This document shows, piece by piece, positions 51,273 to 59,395 of a stretch of 64,000 nt of DNA. The translations under genes and the position numbers were made by a program. Location of the stretch: NCBI GenBank assembly GCA_045543095.1, contig JAZQMC010000008.1, positions 120,569 to 184,568 of the forward strand, read 5' to 3'. The DNA is from Fimenecus sp045543095. Its GTDB lineage: Bacteria; Bacillota; Clostridia; Oscillospirales; Acutalibacteraceae. The notes beneath the pieces are model-generated. The model did no database searches, was not told the DNA's origin, and saw only the letters and a list, made by a program, of their open reading frames with translations. The number at the start of each line of letters is the position of its first letter. Position 1 is the first letter of the stretch.

Positions 51273-51509
51273 ATGAAAGATTACATAAATACAATAATTA
51301 AGCCCAAGCTTCAAGGTGACGGTGGCGAAATTGACTTTGTTTCTTATGAAAATGGTGAACTCACCGTGCTTTTACAGGGTGAATGTTCAAAATGCCTTAT
51401 TGTTGACCGTTGCCTTTCTTGGATTGAAAGCGAAGTTTTTCGCGATATGGGTGAAAGTGTAAAAGTAATTGCACAGAAGAAAAAACCATTTTTCTGGGAC
51501 AAAGATTAA
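51273..51509 (+). CDS. NifU-like domain protein
   Basis: 78 residues, two bases after the mutase stop. The NifU C-terminal pattern is recognisable: IIKPKLQGDGGEIDFVSYENGELTVLLQGECSKCLIVDRCLSWIE with the CSKC (CxxC) cluster-binding motif. Such proteins act as Fe-S cluster scaffolds or carriers. Its place between a sugar mutase and a glycosidase is odd, and the extra cysteine (DRC) and basic tail (KKKPFFW) are not standard. It could have a structural or regulatory role instead. Confidence 0.82.
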   Translation: MKDYINTIIKPKLQGDGGEIDFVSYENGELTVLLQGECSKCLIVDRCLSWIESEVFRDMGESVKVIAQKKKPFFWDKD

Positions 51510-51524
51510 GTGAGGTGAAGCGTA

Positions 51525-54458
51525 ATGGCACATATTAAAGTTGTAAGAAGAAGTATGCGTCCTGAAGAATGGACGGATTTACGCTTCGGCTGGCTTAAAA
51601 GATACATATACGGTGAAAAGTTTGAAATAACTACACTTCGCGTGCGTGATGCCCGTCAGGTTGCCGAAATGCAATATGAATATTATCCTGAGGGCTGGCG
51701 TTCACTTCAAAAGGGAGATATGTACTTTACTCCCGACGGAACTGCGTTTTTTGAAGCAGATGTGGTTATTCCCGAAAAACTTCGTGGCAAAGAGCTTTGG
51801 TTTTCGCTCAAAACGGCGGCAGAAATTATCGTTAAGGTAAACGGTAAATATGTTGGTGGTGTTGACCCCAATCGCGACAGAATTCTCCTAACTCCTTATA
51901 TTGACAGCGATTTTCTTCATTTTGAAATGGAGGGTTATAACCGTTCAAAGCCCGACGACGAGCGTAACCCCGAATCATTGTCAGTTCGTGGTTGCCGTCA
52001 GATTTTCGAGGGTGCATATTTAGCAACTATTAATCGCACAGTTCTCGATTTGGTTTATGACCTTGAATTGCTTTTAGATATTGCAAAAAGTGATTTGTTT
52101 AATGAAGATTATCGCAATTTCTTAAACCGTGAAATCAACAATGCACTTAATCTCATTGATTTTGATGATGTAAGAAATGAAGATGTTGCGGCGGCAAAGA
52201 AATATGTTGATGATGTAATCTATGCAAATGACGATTACAAGGGTAATGGTGATGTAGCTCTTGTTGCGCATTCCCACCTTGATATTGCATATTATTGGCG
52301 TAGAATTCACTCTGTTCAGAAGAATTTAAGAACAATTCTCATTCAGTTGCGTCTTATGGACCGCTACCCCGACTTCAAATACACTCATACTCAGGCGTTC
52401 ACCTACGAAATGCTTGAAAAGTATTATCCCGATGTGTTTGAGGAACTCAAAGAGAAGATTGCAAACGGTCAGTTTGAGCCTGTTGGTGCTATGTATGTTG
52501 AGCCTGACTGTAATATCCCTTGTGCAGAAAGCTTAATACGTCAGTTTATGTACGGTCAGCACTATTTCCGTGAAAAATTCGGCAAGACCATCAAAAACTG
52601 TTGGTTGCCCGATGTTTTCGGTAATTCTTGGATTTTGCCACAGATTCTCAAAAAGAGTGGTGTTGACTACTTTGTTTCAAACAAAATGTCAACTTGGAAC
52701 GACACAAACCGTTTCCCGCATAACAACTTTATCTGGAAAGGTATTGACGGCAGCGAGGTTTATGCCTGTGTGCCACCAACCCACTTTATAACTTGGAATA
52801 TGCCCTCTCAAATTCAAGAGAATTGGGAGGCTTATCAGGATAAAAACCAAGGCGGACAAACAATGTCTATGTTTGGTTACGGTGATGGCGGTAGCGGTTG
52901 TACCGAAGAAATGATTGAGGTTATGCACCGCTTTAATAAGCTGTCAATTATGCCGAAAACTGAACATGTTGGCGGTCAGGAATTTCTTGAAAAGAACCTT
53001 AAAGATAATAAAAATCTTGCAAAGTGGGACGGCGAGCTTTATCTTGAAATGCATCGTGGCACATTCACCACAAAGTCCAAGATGAAACGATATAACCGTC
53101 AGCTTGAATATAAGCTCCGTGAGGCAGAAATCGTTTCAACTCTCCGTCATTTAAAGGGTGCAAAGTACCCGCACGAAGAAATCCGCGATATTTATAAGAA
53201 ATTACTTATAAATCAATTTCACGATATTTTACCGGGCAGTCATATTGCACCTGTTTATCGTGATGCAATGGCAGATTATGAAGAAATTGACGCTCGTCTT
53301 GATAAGATTATCGGTTCGGGCGAAAAATATTTTAATTCGCTTAATTTCCCGCGTACTCACCTCACATTCATTGAGGATGAAAACGGCAAGAGTATCCGCT
53401 ACGGCAAGCAGGGCAATTGGGTAATTCCAAATCTTGAGCCTCTCTCTTGCGGTGAAATTCCGTGGCGTACCTATGCGGGCGAATGGTGTGAAATCGGCAA
53501 TAAAATTGTAACACCATTCTATGAAATCGAGTTTGAATATGACGGCTCAATTAAAAGCCTTTATGACAAAGAGCTCGACCGCGAATGGACAAACGGCGAA
53601 TTCAATAAACTCAAGCTTTATAAGGACAACCCCGGTGTATATGATGCGTGGGACATTTTGCCAAACTATAAAGACCGCGAGGTTGAAGTAAAGACTATTT
53701 CACCTCTTAAAACTATCGAAAAGAATTCAGAGGTTGCATCCTTTGAGTGTATTCTCGGTACGGAAAAAAGCACTTGGAAACGCATTATCCGTGTGTTCCG
53801 TCAGTCCCGTGGTATTGAAGTTGAAAATATCGTTGATTGGCACGAAAAACACGTGCTTGCAAAGGCACAGTTTGATTGTAATGTGCTCACCCGTAAGGCA
53901 GTATGCGACACAAGTGCAGGCTTTGTTGAACGTGAAACTCACCGCAACACAACTTGGCAACAGGCTCGCTTTGAGGTTTGTCATCATAAATGGGTTGATA
54001 TGGCTGAAACTGACGGCGGTATTGCTCTTATTAACGATTCAAAATACGGCGTAGGACTTTTAGAAAACTCAATGAGTTTAAGTCTTCTCCGTGCAACAAT
54101 CCGCCCCGATGTTACAAGCGACCGCGGACACCACGAATTCAGTTATATGATTTATCCTCACGCCGATGATTTTGTGAAAGCCGAAATCAATAATATTGCT
54201 TTTGAGTACAATGTGCCACTCGGCAAAGCAGACCTCACTTGCGAAAACTCATTCGGCGAACTCTTTATGCAGACAATGAAAATGAGCGAAAAGGGCAATA
54301 TGATTGTGATAAGACTTTCAGAGCAAAACGGCAGACGCGGTAAAATTAAATTAGGCGGTAAGGTAAAACTTCTAAACTTCCTTGAAGATATTCTGGAAGA
54401 AACAGATGTTGTTTCGTACAAACCATTTGAAATTATAACCATAGGCATAGGAACTTGA
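51525..54458 (+). CDS. alpha-mannosidase, glycoside hydrolase family 38
   Basis: 977 residues after GAGGTG. The GH38 catalytic domain has LVAHSHLDIAYYWR (zinc His and Asp, about residue 244), NCWLPDVFGNSW with the nucleophile Asp (about 359), GDGGSGCTEEM and LLINQFHDILPGSHI (zinc His). The middle and C-terminal beta domains complete the usual ~1000-residue length. No signal peptide, so it works in the cytoplasm, trimming imported mannose-containing oligosaccharides. It ends the mutase-NifU-mannosidase unit. Confidence 0.94.
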   Translation: MAHIKVVRRSMRPEEWTDLRFGWLKRYIYGEKFEITTLRVRDARQVAEMQYEYYPEGWRSLQKGDMYFTPDGTAFFEADVVIPEKLRGKELWFSLKTAAEIIVKVNGKYVGGVDPNRDRILLTPYIDSDFLHFEMEGYNRSKPDDERNPESLSVRGCRQIFEGAYLATINRTVLDLVYDLELLLDIAKSDLFNEDYRNFLNREINNALNLIDFDDVRNEDVAAAKKYVDDVIYANDDYKGNGDVALVAHSHLDIAYYWRRIHSVQKNLRTILIQLRLMDRYPDFKYTHTQAFTYEMLEKYYPDVFEELKEKIANGQFEPVGAMYVEPDCNIPCAESLIRQFMYGQHYFREKFGKTIKNCWLPDVFGNSWILPQILKKSGVDYFVSNKMSTWNDTNRFPHNNFIWKGIDGSEVYACVPPTHFITWNMPSQIQENWEAYQDKNQGGQTMSMFGYGDGGSGCTEEMIEVMHRFNKLSIMPKTEHVGGQEFLEKNLKDNKNLAKWDGELYLEMHRGTFTTKSKMKRYNRQLEYKLREAEIVSTLRHLKGAKYPHEEIRDIYKKLLINQFHDILPGSHIAPVYRDAMADYEEIDARLDKIIGSGEKYFNSLNFPRTHLTFIEDENGKSIRYGKQGNWVIPNLEPLSCGEIPWRTYAGEWCEIGNKIVTPFYEIEFEYDGSIKSLYDKELDREWTNGEFNKLKLYKDNPGVYDAWDILPNYKDREVEVKTISPLKTIEKNSEVASFECILGTEKSTWKRIIRVFRQSRGIEVENIVDWHEKHVLAKAQFDCNVLTRKAVCDTSAGFVERETHRNTTWQQARFEVCHHKWVDMAETDGGIALINDSKYGVGLLENSMSLSLLRATIRPDVTSDRGHHEFSYMIYPHADDFVKAEINNIAFEYNVPLGKADLTCENSFGELFMQTMKMSEKGNMIVIRLSEQNGRRGKIKLGGKVKLLNFLEDILEETDVVSYKPFEIITIGIGT

Positions 54459-54554
54459 TTCTTTTCCCGCAATACTGCGTGGCTTTCGGCTCGCGGTATA
54501 CCTGATACAGCTTCGCCTCTGCCACATTGTCTTGCGAAAAAATAATTCAAGTTC
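54452..54554. repeat. roughly 100-base imperfect palindrome after the mannosidase gene
   Basis: GAACTTGATTC...CCGCAA at one end and TTGCG...AATTCAAGTTC at the other are complementary at most positions, with a nested GTGGC/GCCAC pair. It covers the mannosidase stop codon. A structured 3' end or a mobile palindrome is possible. Confidence 0.55.
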
Positions 54555-54566
54555 AAAATTTGTGTT

Positions 54567-54593
54567 GTAGGGGACGCCGACCTCGGCGTCCCG
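54567..54593. repeat. short palindromic repeat, family D copy
   Basis: GTAGGGGACGCCG pairs with CGGCGTCCCG around ACCT. Confidence 0.65.
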
Positions 54594-54601
54594 TTTTCTT
54601 T

Positions 54602-54726
54602 GCCTCCCTCTGACGAGGGAGGTGGATTTTGCGAAGCAAAAGACGGAGGGAGAGATAGGCTTAACTGCTCACTAAATCTCTCCCTCAGTCTCGCTAACGC
54701 TCGCCAGCTCCCTCATCAGAGGGAGC
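54602..54726. repeat. REP-like palindromic repeats, family A copy 4 (two units)
   Basis: A first unit GCCTCCCTCTGACGAGGGAG with TTTTGC/GCAAAA and a second with CTCCCTCAGTCTCGC, GCTAACGCTC and CTCCCTCATCAGAGGGAG. The pair is in opposite sense, about 40 bases apart, and an outer-arm B sequence (CCCCCAATTTTTC) follows near 54757. Confidence 0.7.
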
Positions 54727-54787
54727 CGAAGATACCAAATAAGTTTTGTTCAACAACCCCCAATTTTTCAAACTCGTTATATAACAA

Positions 54788-54817
54788 AAGACCGAACAGC
54801 AACTACACTGTTCGGTC
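54788..54817. terminator. bidirectional terminator
   Basis: GACCGAACAG pairs with CTGTTCGGTC. The stem overlaps the stop codon of the small regulator (minus), followed on that strand by TTTTG. Confidence 0.75.
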
Positions 54818-55016
54818 ATTCTTTTACAAATTTAATTATATCTTCAACATTACAATCGAGTGCGTAGCAGAGTGCATCAAGTGTCTTTGTGCTCATTGCT
54901 TCGCCTTTTTTTATTCTGTATAAAGTATTGGCTGAAAATCCCTCTTTAAAAATTAAGTGGTATTCAGTTATGTTTTTCTCATATAGCGTCTTATAGAAAG
55001 GCTCATAACTAATCAT
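54816..55016 (-). CDS. small XRE-family DNA-binding protein
   Basis: 66 residues from the ATG at 55016 (GGTGAT upstream). One Cro/C1-type helix-turn-helix fills it: SYEPFYKTLYEKNIT, GFSANTLYRIKKGEAMSTKTLDALCYALDCNVEDIIKF. It is divergent from the zinc-ribbon gene, and two similar palindromic sites lie in the shared promoter region, so it probably represses both genes. Regulators of this size often belong to small accessory or toxin-antitoxin-like pairs, but no toxin-like feature is visible in the partner. Confidence 0.87.
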   Translation of the reverse strand: MISYEPFYKTLYEKNITEYHLIFKEGFSANTLYRIKKGEAMSTKTLDALCYALDCNVEDIIKFVKE

Positions 55017-55040
55017 AATTATCACCATATCTATATTATC

Positions 55041-55104
55041 ATACTTAATTTCTTGACAATACTCAAAATATTAAGTATAATAAATATATCCTCAATATTT
55101 TGAG
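55041..55104 (+). promoter_or_regulatory. promoter and paired operator sites for the zinc-ribbon gene
   Basis: TTGACA (55053-55058) and TATAAT (55076-55081), spacer 17. CTCAAAATATTAAG (55062-55075) inside the spacer and CTCAATATTTTGAG (55091-55104) downstream match at 13 of 14 bases in opposite orientation, 29 bases apart. In addition ATACTTAAT (55041-55049) and ATTAAGTAT (55070-55078) are perfect inverted arms around the -35 box. They are likely binding sites for the XRE protein. Confidence 0.6.
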
Positions 55105-55136
55105 CATATATTATGAAAGAAAAGGGAGAATTTTTT

Positions 55137-55559
55137 ATGATTTGTCCACACTGTCAAAAAGAAAATGGTGAGTTTGCAACTTTTTGTACTTACTGCGGGG
55201 AATCTTTTGGTTTAACAGCTACAGACCAATATGCACAAAAAACAATTCCACAGCAACAAATACAATCAGTTGTTTATTGTTCCACTTGTGGTAATCCCTG
55301 TCATCCAAATGCAGTTGTTTGTATAAAATGTGGTTCACCGATTAATAAACCTAGAACATACAAAGTAGAAACAGATGAAATTATACCAGCACTTGCATGG
55401 CTTTCATTTTTTCTTCCAATTGTAGGATTAGTTCTTTATATTATGAAAGTTCAGTCTGCACCCAATAGTGCAAAAGAATATGGTAAGATGGCACTTATTG
55501 GCGTTTGTGTTACTGTAGCACTCATGCTTCTTCCAGTTTTTGGAGGTATGCTTTTGTAA
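55137..55559 (+). CDS. zinc-ribbon membrane protein of unknown function
   Basis: 140 residues from the ATG at 55137 (AAGGGAGA seven bases upstream). Two zinc ribbons follow each other: CPHCQKENGEFATFCTYCG (residues 3-21) and CSTCGNPCHPNAVVCIKCG (about 51-69). The C-terminal part has two hydrophobic segments (ALAWLSFFLPIVGLVLYIM and ALIGVCVTVALMLLPVFGGML). Proteins with this plan are widespread in Firmicutes and uncharacterised. The promoter is overlapped by likely sites for the neighbouring XRE regulator. Confidence 0.8.
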   Translation: MICPHCQKENGEFATFCTYCGESFGLTATDQYAQKTIPQQQIQSVVYCSTCGNPCHPNAVVCIKCGSPINKPRTYKVETDEIIPALAWLSFFLPIVGLVLYIMKVQSAPNSAKEYGKMALIGVCVTVALMLLPVFGGMLL

Positions 55560-55668
55560 AGTTTTAGTATTACTTGTTTAGTAATAAATAACTCTCGCCG
55601 CATTGAATAATTGTATGATTTAGGCATCCGCAACTTTACAACAAATTGTCTTACATATTAAAACTAAA

Positions 55669-55704
55669 AGACCGAGCAGAAACCTCTGCTCGGTCTAATT
55701 TTTA
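55669..55704. terminator. bidirectional terminator
   Basis: AGACCGAGCAG pairs with CTGCTCGGTCT around a short loop, with T-rich sequence on both sides. It serves the 88-residue minus-strand gene. Confidence 0.75.
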
Positions 55705-55968
55705 TTTGATAATCTCAAATTCCCATTCCTCTAATATAGGACTAGATAATAATGTTTTGTATTTACATTCTAAAACTATATTATTTTCAAGTGTAGGAAT
55801 TTCAATAACTACAAGAGAATCAGTAGAAATTTGTTGACCCCTGATTTTAGTAATCAATCTTAAAGTCTTGTTATCATTTGAAATAATATAATTCATTATT
55901 TTAAATGGTTTTCTATCTACCAATATGTTGTAGTGCTTTTTTATTTTTTCTGTTCGTTTATCTTTCAT
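55702..55968 (-). CDS. hypothetical small protein downstream of metA
   Basis: 88 residues beginning two bases after the metA stop. Soluble, basic in the first half (MKDKRTEKIKKHYNILVDRK) and strand-rich in the second (VVIEIPTLENNIVLECKYKTLL). No known domain was recognised. Close spacing suggests co-transcription with metA. Translation is not proved: no strong ribosome binding site is visible beyond the end of metA. Confidence 0.5.
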   Translation of the reverse strand: MKDKRTEKIKKHYNILVDRKPFKIMNYIISNDNKTLRLITKIRGQQISTDSLVVIEIPTLENNIVLECKYKTLLSSPILEEWEFEIIK

Positions 55969-55970
55969 AT

Positions 55971-56888
55971 TTACTTAATATCATTTATATCATAAGGTGT
56001 TTTTTGATACACAAAATAGTTAAGCCAGTTTTGGAATAACAAACTGCCAGCCCCTCGCCAAGTAAGTGGAGGTGTAAGCCTTGTATCATCATTGGGGAAA
56101 TAGTTGTAGGGGATTTTAATATCCATTCCCTTGTGTAAATCGCGGAAATATTCGCGAGCAAGTGTGTCGCTGTCATATTCGGAATGACCTGTGCAATAGA
56201 AATTTCTGCACTCCATATCTGCCACAAGGTGAACACCCGAAATTTCTGAATAAGAGAGGATTTGCAAATCTTTAACAAGGGCAATATCCTCTTTTTTTGT
56301 TTCTGTGTGTCGAGAATGCGGCACATAGAAAAGGTCACTGAAACCGCGAAGCAGGGGATGATACATATCGAGTGGCTTGTGGGGGAAAATACCGAACATC
56401 TTTTCGGGCAATTTGTATTTCGGAATTCCGTAATGATAATAAAGTGCTGCCTGTGCACCCCAACAGATGTGGAATGATGAGTAAACATTGCTCTTTGCCC
56501 ATTCAAAAATTCTGCAAAGTTCTTCCCAATAGTCAACCTCTTCAAAGGGCATCATTTCAACGGGAGCACCTGTGACAATCATACCGTCAAATTTTTGACC
56601 CTTAATGTCGTCAAAGGTCTTGTAGAATTTGAGCATGTGCTCTTTGCTGGTGTTTTTGCTTTCGTGAGTAGCAACCTGCAAAAGTTCAATTTCAACCTGT
56701 AAAGGTGAGTTACTCAATAACCTTAAAATTTGAGTTTCGGTTTCAATTTTTGTGGGCATTAAGTTAAGAAGAATAATTTTAAGCGGACGAATGTCCTGAA
56801 TACTTGCTCTTTGCTCGGTCATAACAAAGATATTCTCTAACTCTAAATTATGTCTTGCGGGTAATTGGTTATCAATTTTTATGGGCAT
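55971..56888 (-). CDS. metA: homoserine O-acetyltransferase (MetA family)
   Basis: 305 residues from the ATG at 56888 (GAGGTGG upstream; a GTG at 56897 is less likely). Marks: IRPLKIILLNLMPTKIETE, catalytic Cys in FHICWGAQA, PHSRHTE, and the Glu in SYSEISGVHL region. The residue at position 111 is Glu (GAPVE), which in the family selects acetyl-CoA; enzymes using succinyl-CoA have Gly there. It activates homoserine for methionine synthesis. No SAM riboswitch or S-box was found upstream. Confidence 0.93.
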   Translation of the reverse strand: MPIKIDNQLPARHNLELENIFVMTEQRASIQDIRPLKIILLNLMPTKIETETQILRLLSNSPLQVEIELLQVATHESKNTSKEHMLKFYKTFDDIKGQKFDGMIVTGAPVEMMPFEEVDYWEELCRIFEWAKSNVYSSFHICWGAQAALYYHYGIPKYKLPEKMFGIFPHKPLDMYHPLLRGFSDLFYVPHSRHTETKKEDIALVKDLQILSYSEISGVHLVADMECRNFYCTGHSEYDSDTLAREYFRDLHKGMDIKIPYNYFPNDDTRLTPPLTWRGAGSLLFQNWLNYFVYQKTPYDINDIK

Positions 56889-56965
56889 TTCATCCACCTC
56901 AATTCTTTATAGTATTTGTGCAATGCACGATTAAGTATTTTAACACAATAAAAATAGAATGTCAA

Positions 56966-56993
56966 TGTAGGGCGGGGGCTTGCTCCCGCCGTT
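56966..56993. repeat. short palindromic repeat, family E copy 2
   Basis: GTAGGGCGGGGGCTTGCTCC with CCGCCGTTG; similar to 26848-26879 in opposite sense. Confidence 0.6.
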
Positions 56994-56996
56994 GAA

Positions 56997-57500
56997 TTAT
57001 TTATATCTGTTATATAAATACCAAATAGTATTTTTCATTATTCGTTTATCAAATTTCTTGCGGTGCAAGTCAAACGCGAACTGCTTTGGGTCTCCGTTTC
57101 TATTGTTATAATACAACATATAGCTTGTAGTTATATAAAAACGTGGTAATAATCCACGATAGTTGTCGATTACTTGAACATCCAAATTATTCATATCAAC
57201 CCAATAATGAGTTCTGTTAATCCGTTTATTTTTCAAACAGATTTTCTCATTGTCAATACTGAGATAAGTTTTACCAAAAATGATTGAAAATGCAATCAAG
57301 AAAACTCCCAATAGTGCTAAAAAAGAAAAGCCAATAATATTTGTAGCATCATTTGAAAAGCTCCGATTTGCAATTAACCGTATAAGAGGAAATATAAAAA
57401 TAATACCGCAAAATACTAAAAAGAATAATTTAGTATAAGAAACTATACAAATTTCCAGAGGAGTTAAATACTTTTCACCATCGTTTTCATACTTCCTCAT
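56997..57500 (-). CDS. hypothetical membrane protein, PH-domain-like
   Basis: 167 residues: two membrane helices (about 22-45 and 54-78) followed by a strand-rich region (KTYLSIDNEKICLKNKRINRTHYWVDMNNLDVQVIDN...), a plan seen in bacterial PH-domain-like membrane proteins. AGGATGTGAG precedes the ATG. It is a single gene between metA and a transposase relic. Function unknown. Confidence 0.65.
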   Translation of the reverse strand: MRKYENDGEKYLTPLEICIVSYTKLFFLVFCGIIFIFPLIRLIANRSFSNDATNIIGFSFLALLGVFLIAFSIIFGKTYLSIDNEKICLKNKRINRTHYWVDMNNLDVQVIDNYRGLLPRFYITTSYMLYYNNRNGDPKQFAFDLHRKKFDKRIMKNTIWYLYNRYK

Positions 57501-57520
57501 TTTCTCACATCCTTATATGT

Positions 57521-57804
57521 CTATTTATATTCTTTCAACGCATTGTATTCAATGTAATTCCATACCCGTTGAAAATGCTTTTCATCCTGAATTATTTCAT
57601 CATTATATGACCTTTGCCACATTGAAAACCCAATCTCTTTCGTAACCATTGTTTTCAGCGAACGAACTACAGTTTCCACTATACTCTTGATAATATTGGT
57701 TTCTTATCCTTGGTGCAAATCGTTACAAAATACATTCCGTTACTGCTGTAATCGTAATTTTGTAATCGCAATCGTTTTCTTTTTGGTAATTGTTTATCAC
57801 TCAT
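57521..57804 (-). pseudogene. remnant of a REP-associated tyrosine (Y1/IS200-like) transposase
   Basis: An ATG at 57804 opens MSDKQLPKRKRLRLQNYDYS and continues NGMYFVTICTKDKKPILSRV, the N-terminus of RAYT-type transposases, then hits a stop. In another frame the tail VVRSLKTMVTKEIGFSMWQR, then SYNDEIIQDEKHFQRVWNYI, ends at TAG (57523-57521); this is the family C-terminus. The central part with the HUH motif and catalytic Tyr region is deleted; 284 bases remain of about 600. Confidence 0.82.
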
Positions 57805-57806
57805 AA

Positions 57807-58916
57807 TTATAATATTTCCGATAAAATGGAATTTGATAAAAGAAATCCTTTTCGTGTCAATGCAATACCATTTTCGGTTTTTGTCATATACCTATTTTCT
57901 ATGAAAATCTTTGATTTTTCGTATATTTCTTTTGGGATTGAATGACTAAATCTTTCAAAAACTTTATTTTCTTGTAACCCCTCTGTCAATCGTAGGGCGA
58001 GCATTGCATATTCTGTGAAATCTCCACCGTTGACGTCAGGGATAGGGGAATTACCATTCATAAATGCGTTGAAATCGCGGTCATAATAAAATCTTTTACC
58101 ATTCAAAAACGAATGTGCAGACGGACCAAGTCCCAAATATTCCTCACAATGCCAATATTTAAGGTTGTGTCGGCTTTCAAATCCTTTTTTAGAGAAATTT
58201 GAAATCTCATATTGCATTATGCCGTTGTTTTCGAGAGCTTCGCACATCTGCAAATATAAATCCGCCGTCAAATCGTCATCGGGGAAATTGTATTTGTTTT
58301 GATTTTTATAGAAGTGCGTATTCTCTTCTAATTTTAAAATATATGCACTGATATGTGGCACTCCGAGAGAAATGCAAAAGTTAAGAGTTTCATTTAAACT
58401 CTTTTCTGTCTGTTCAGGCACGCCCAACATAACATCAAGGGTAATATTCTCAAAACCTACTTTTTGAGCAGATTTTACTGCATTTTCAACCTGTTTTCTG
58501 TCACTTAATCTGCCGAGAATTCGTCTTTCACTATCGACGGCAGATTGAAGCCCCATTGAAATTCTGTTTACTCCACAATCGTGCAAAGTCTTGAAAAAGT
58601 CTTCATCTAATCCGTGAGGATTACATTCAACAGTAATTTCGGCATCATCTGTCAAAAATCCCAAATTACACGTATTTACAAGGGTTGCAAGCCTTTTTGC
58701 CCCTAAAGCTGACGGAGTTCCGCCACCGATGTAAAGCGTATCTACTTTACAGTTACTATCACTCTGTAAAGTGGAAACACTTGACAAAATTTTACTCTGT
58801 AAAGCTCTTGTATATTCATCTTTTTCTGCGTCTTTACCCGAAAATGAGTAAAAATCACAGTATGGGCATTTAGATTTGCAAAAGGGGATGTGCAAATAAA
58901 GTCCTATATTTTTCAT
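57807..58916 (-). CDS. hemW: radical SAM protein HemW (coproporphyrinogen III oxidase-like)
   Basis: 369 residues. MKNIGLYLHIPFCKSKCPYCDFYSF with the radical-SAM CxxxCxxC motif and the extra aromatic residue, GGGTPSALGAKRLATL, VTVECNPHGLDEDF, NRISMGLQSAVDSERRILGR and HISAYILKLEENTHFYKN. It lacks the additional cysteine of HemN. HemW is a heme chaperone. The start overlaps the deacylase stop by four bases, placing it last in the lepA operon. Confidence 0.92.
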   Translation of the reverse strand: MKNIGLYLHIPFCKSKCPYCDFYSFSGKDAEKDEYTRALQSKILSSVSTLQSDSNCKVDTLYIGGGTPSALGAKRLATLVNTCNLGFLTDDAEITVECNPHGLDEDFFKTLHDCGVNRISMGLQSAVDSERRILGRLSDRKQVENAVKSAQKVGFENITLDVMLGVPEQTEKSLNETLNFCISLGVPHISAYILKLEENTHFYKNQNKYNFPDDDLTADLYLQMCEALENNGIMQYEISNFSKKGFESRHNLKYWHCEEYLGLGPSAHSFLNGKRFYYDRDFNAFMNGNSPIPDVNGGDFTEYAMLALRLTEGLQENKVFERFSHSIPKEIYEKSKIFIENRYMTKTENGIALTRKGFLLSNSILSEIL

Positions 58917-59395
58917 ACTTTTATGTAAGTGATTGTATGACCGCAGGATTTTACATATTTCACAAGGTCATCGAATTTTAAAAATACAGTTGCGTGATTA
59001 TCATTTGGGTGACAACCAACAATATCTTCATTCTTTAAATCAGCATCAAAATAGATTTCAAGTTCACGCTCGGTGTCATAAATCACACCGAAAGGGGACA
59101 CCGAGCCCTTTTCAACCTTTAAATATCTGTCCAATCTCTCGTCAGAAGCAAAACTCAATTTTGTTGAGTCGATTTCTGCACGGATTAACTGTAAATTTGC
59201 TCTCTTGTCACCGTGAAGAACAACAAGCATATTACGAGTACCCTTAACATCACGAAGAACAAGGTTTTTCGGAATATGACCGTGTGAATGCAAATCATAT
59301 TCTGCAATTTCTTCCATTGTGAATGCGGCAGGGTGCTCGAGCATTTTATATTCAATTTCTAATTCTTTAAGTTTCTCAAAAATTTCTTTATTCAT
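58913..59395 (-). CDS. aminoacyl-tRNA deacylase (YbaK/ProX-type)
   Basis: 160 residues. The longer open frame upstream is only a shadow of lepA; the real start is the ATG at 59395 (or 59398), overlapping the lepA stop. YbaK-family blocks: EYKMLEHPAAFTMEEIAEYD, IPKNLVLRDVKGTRNMLVVLHGDKRANLQLI, LSFASDERLDRYLKVEKGSVSPFGVIYD, NDNHATVFLKFDDLVKYV. ProX-type domains remove mischarged alanine from tRNA-Pro. Position in lepA-deacylase-hemW suggests a translation quality-control role. Confidence 0.9.
   Translation of the reverse strand: MNKEIFEKLKELEIEYKMLEHPAAFTMEEIAEYDLHSHGHIPKNLVLRDVKGTRNMLVVLHGDKRANLQLIRAEIDSTKLSFASDERLDRYLKVEKGSVSPFGVIYDTERELEIYFDADLKNEDIVGCHPNDNHATVFLKFDDLVKYVKSCGHTITYIKV

Noticed and set aside
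56889..56965. SAM riboswitch (S-box) upstream of metA
   Set aside because: The gap to the upstream repeat is only about 80 bases and has none of the S-box core sequences.
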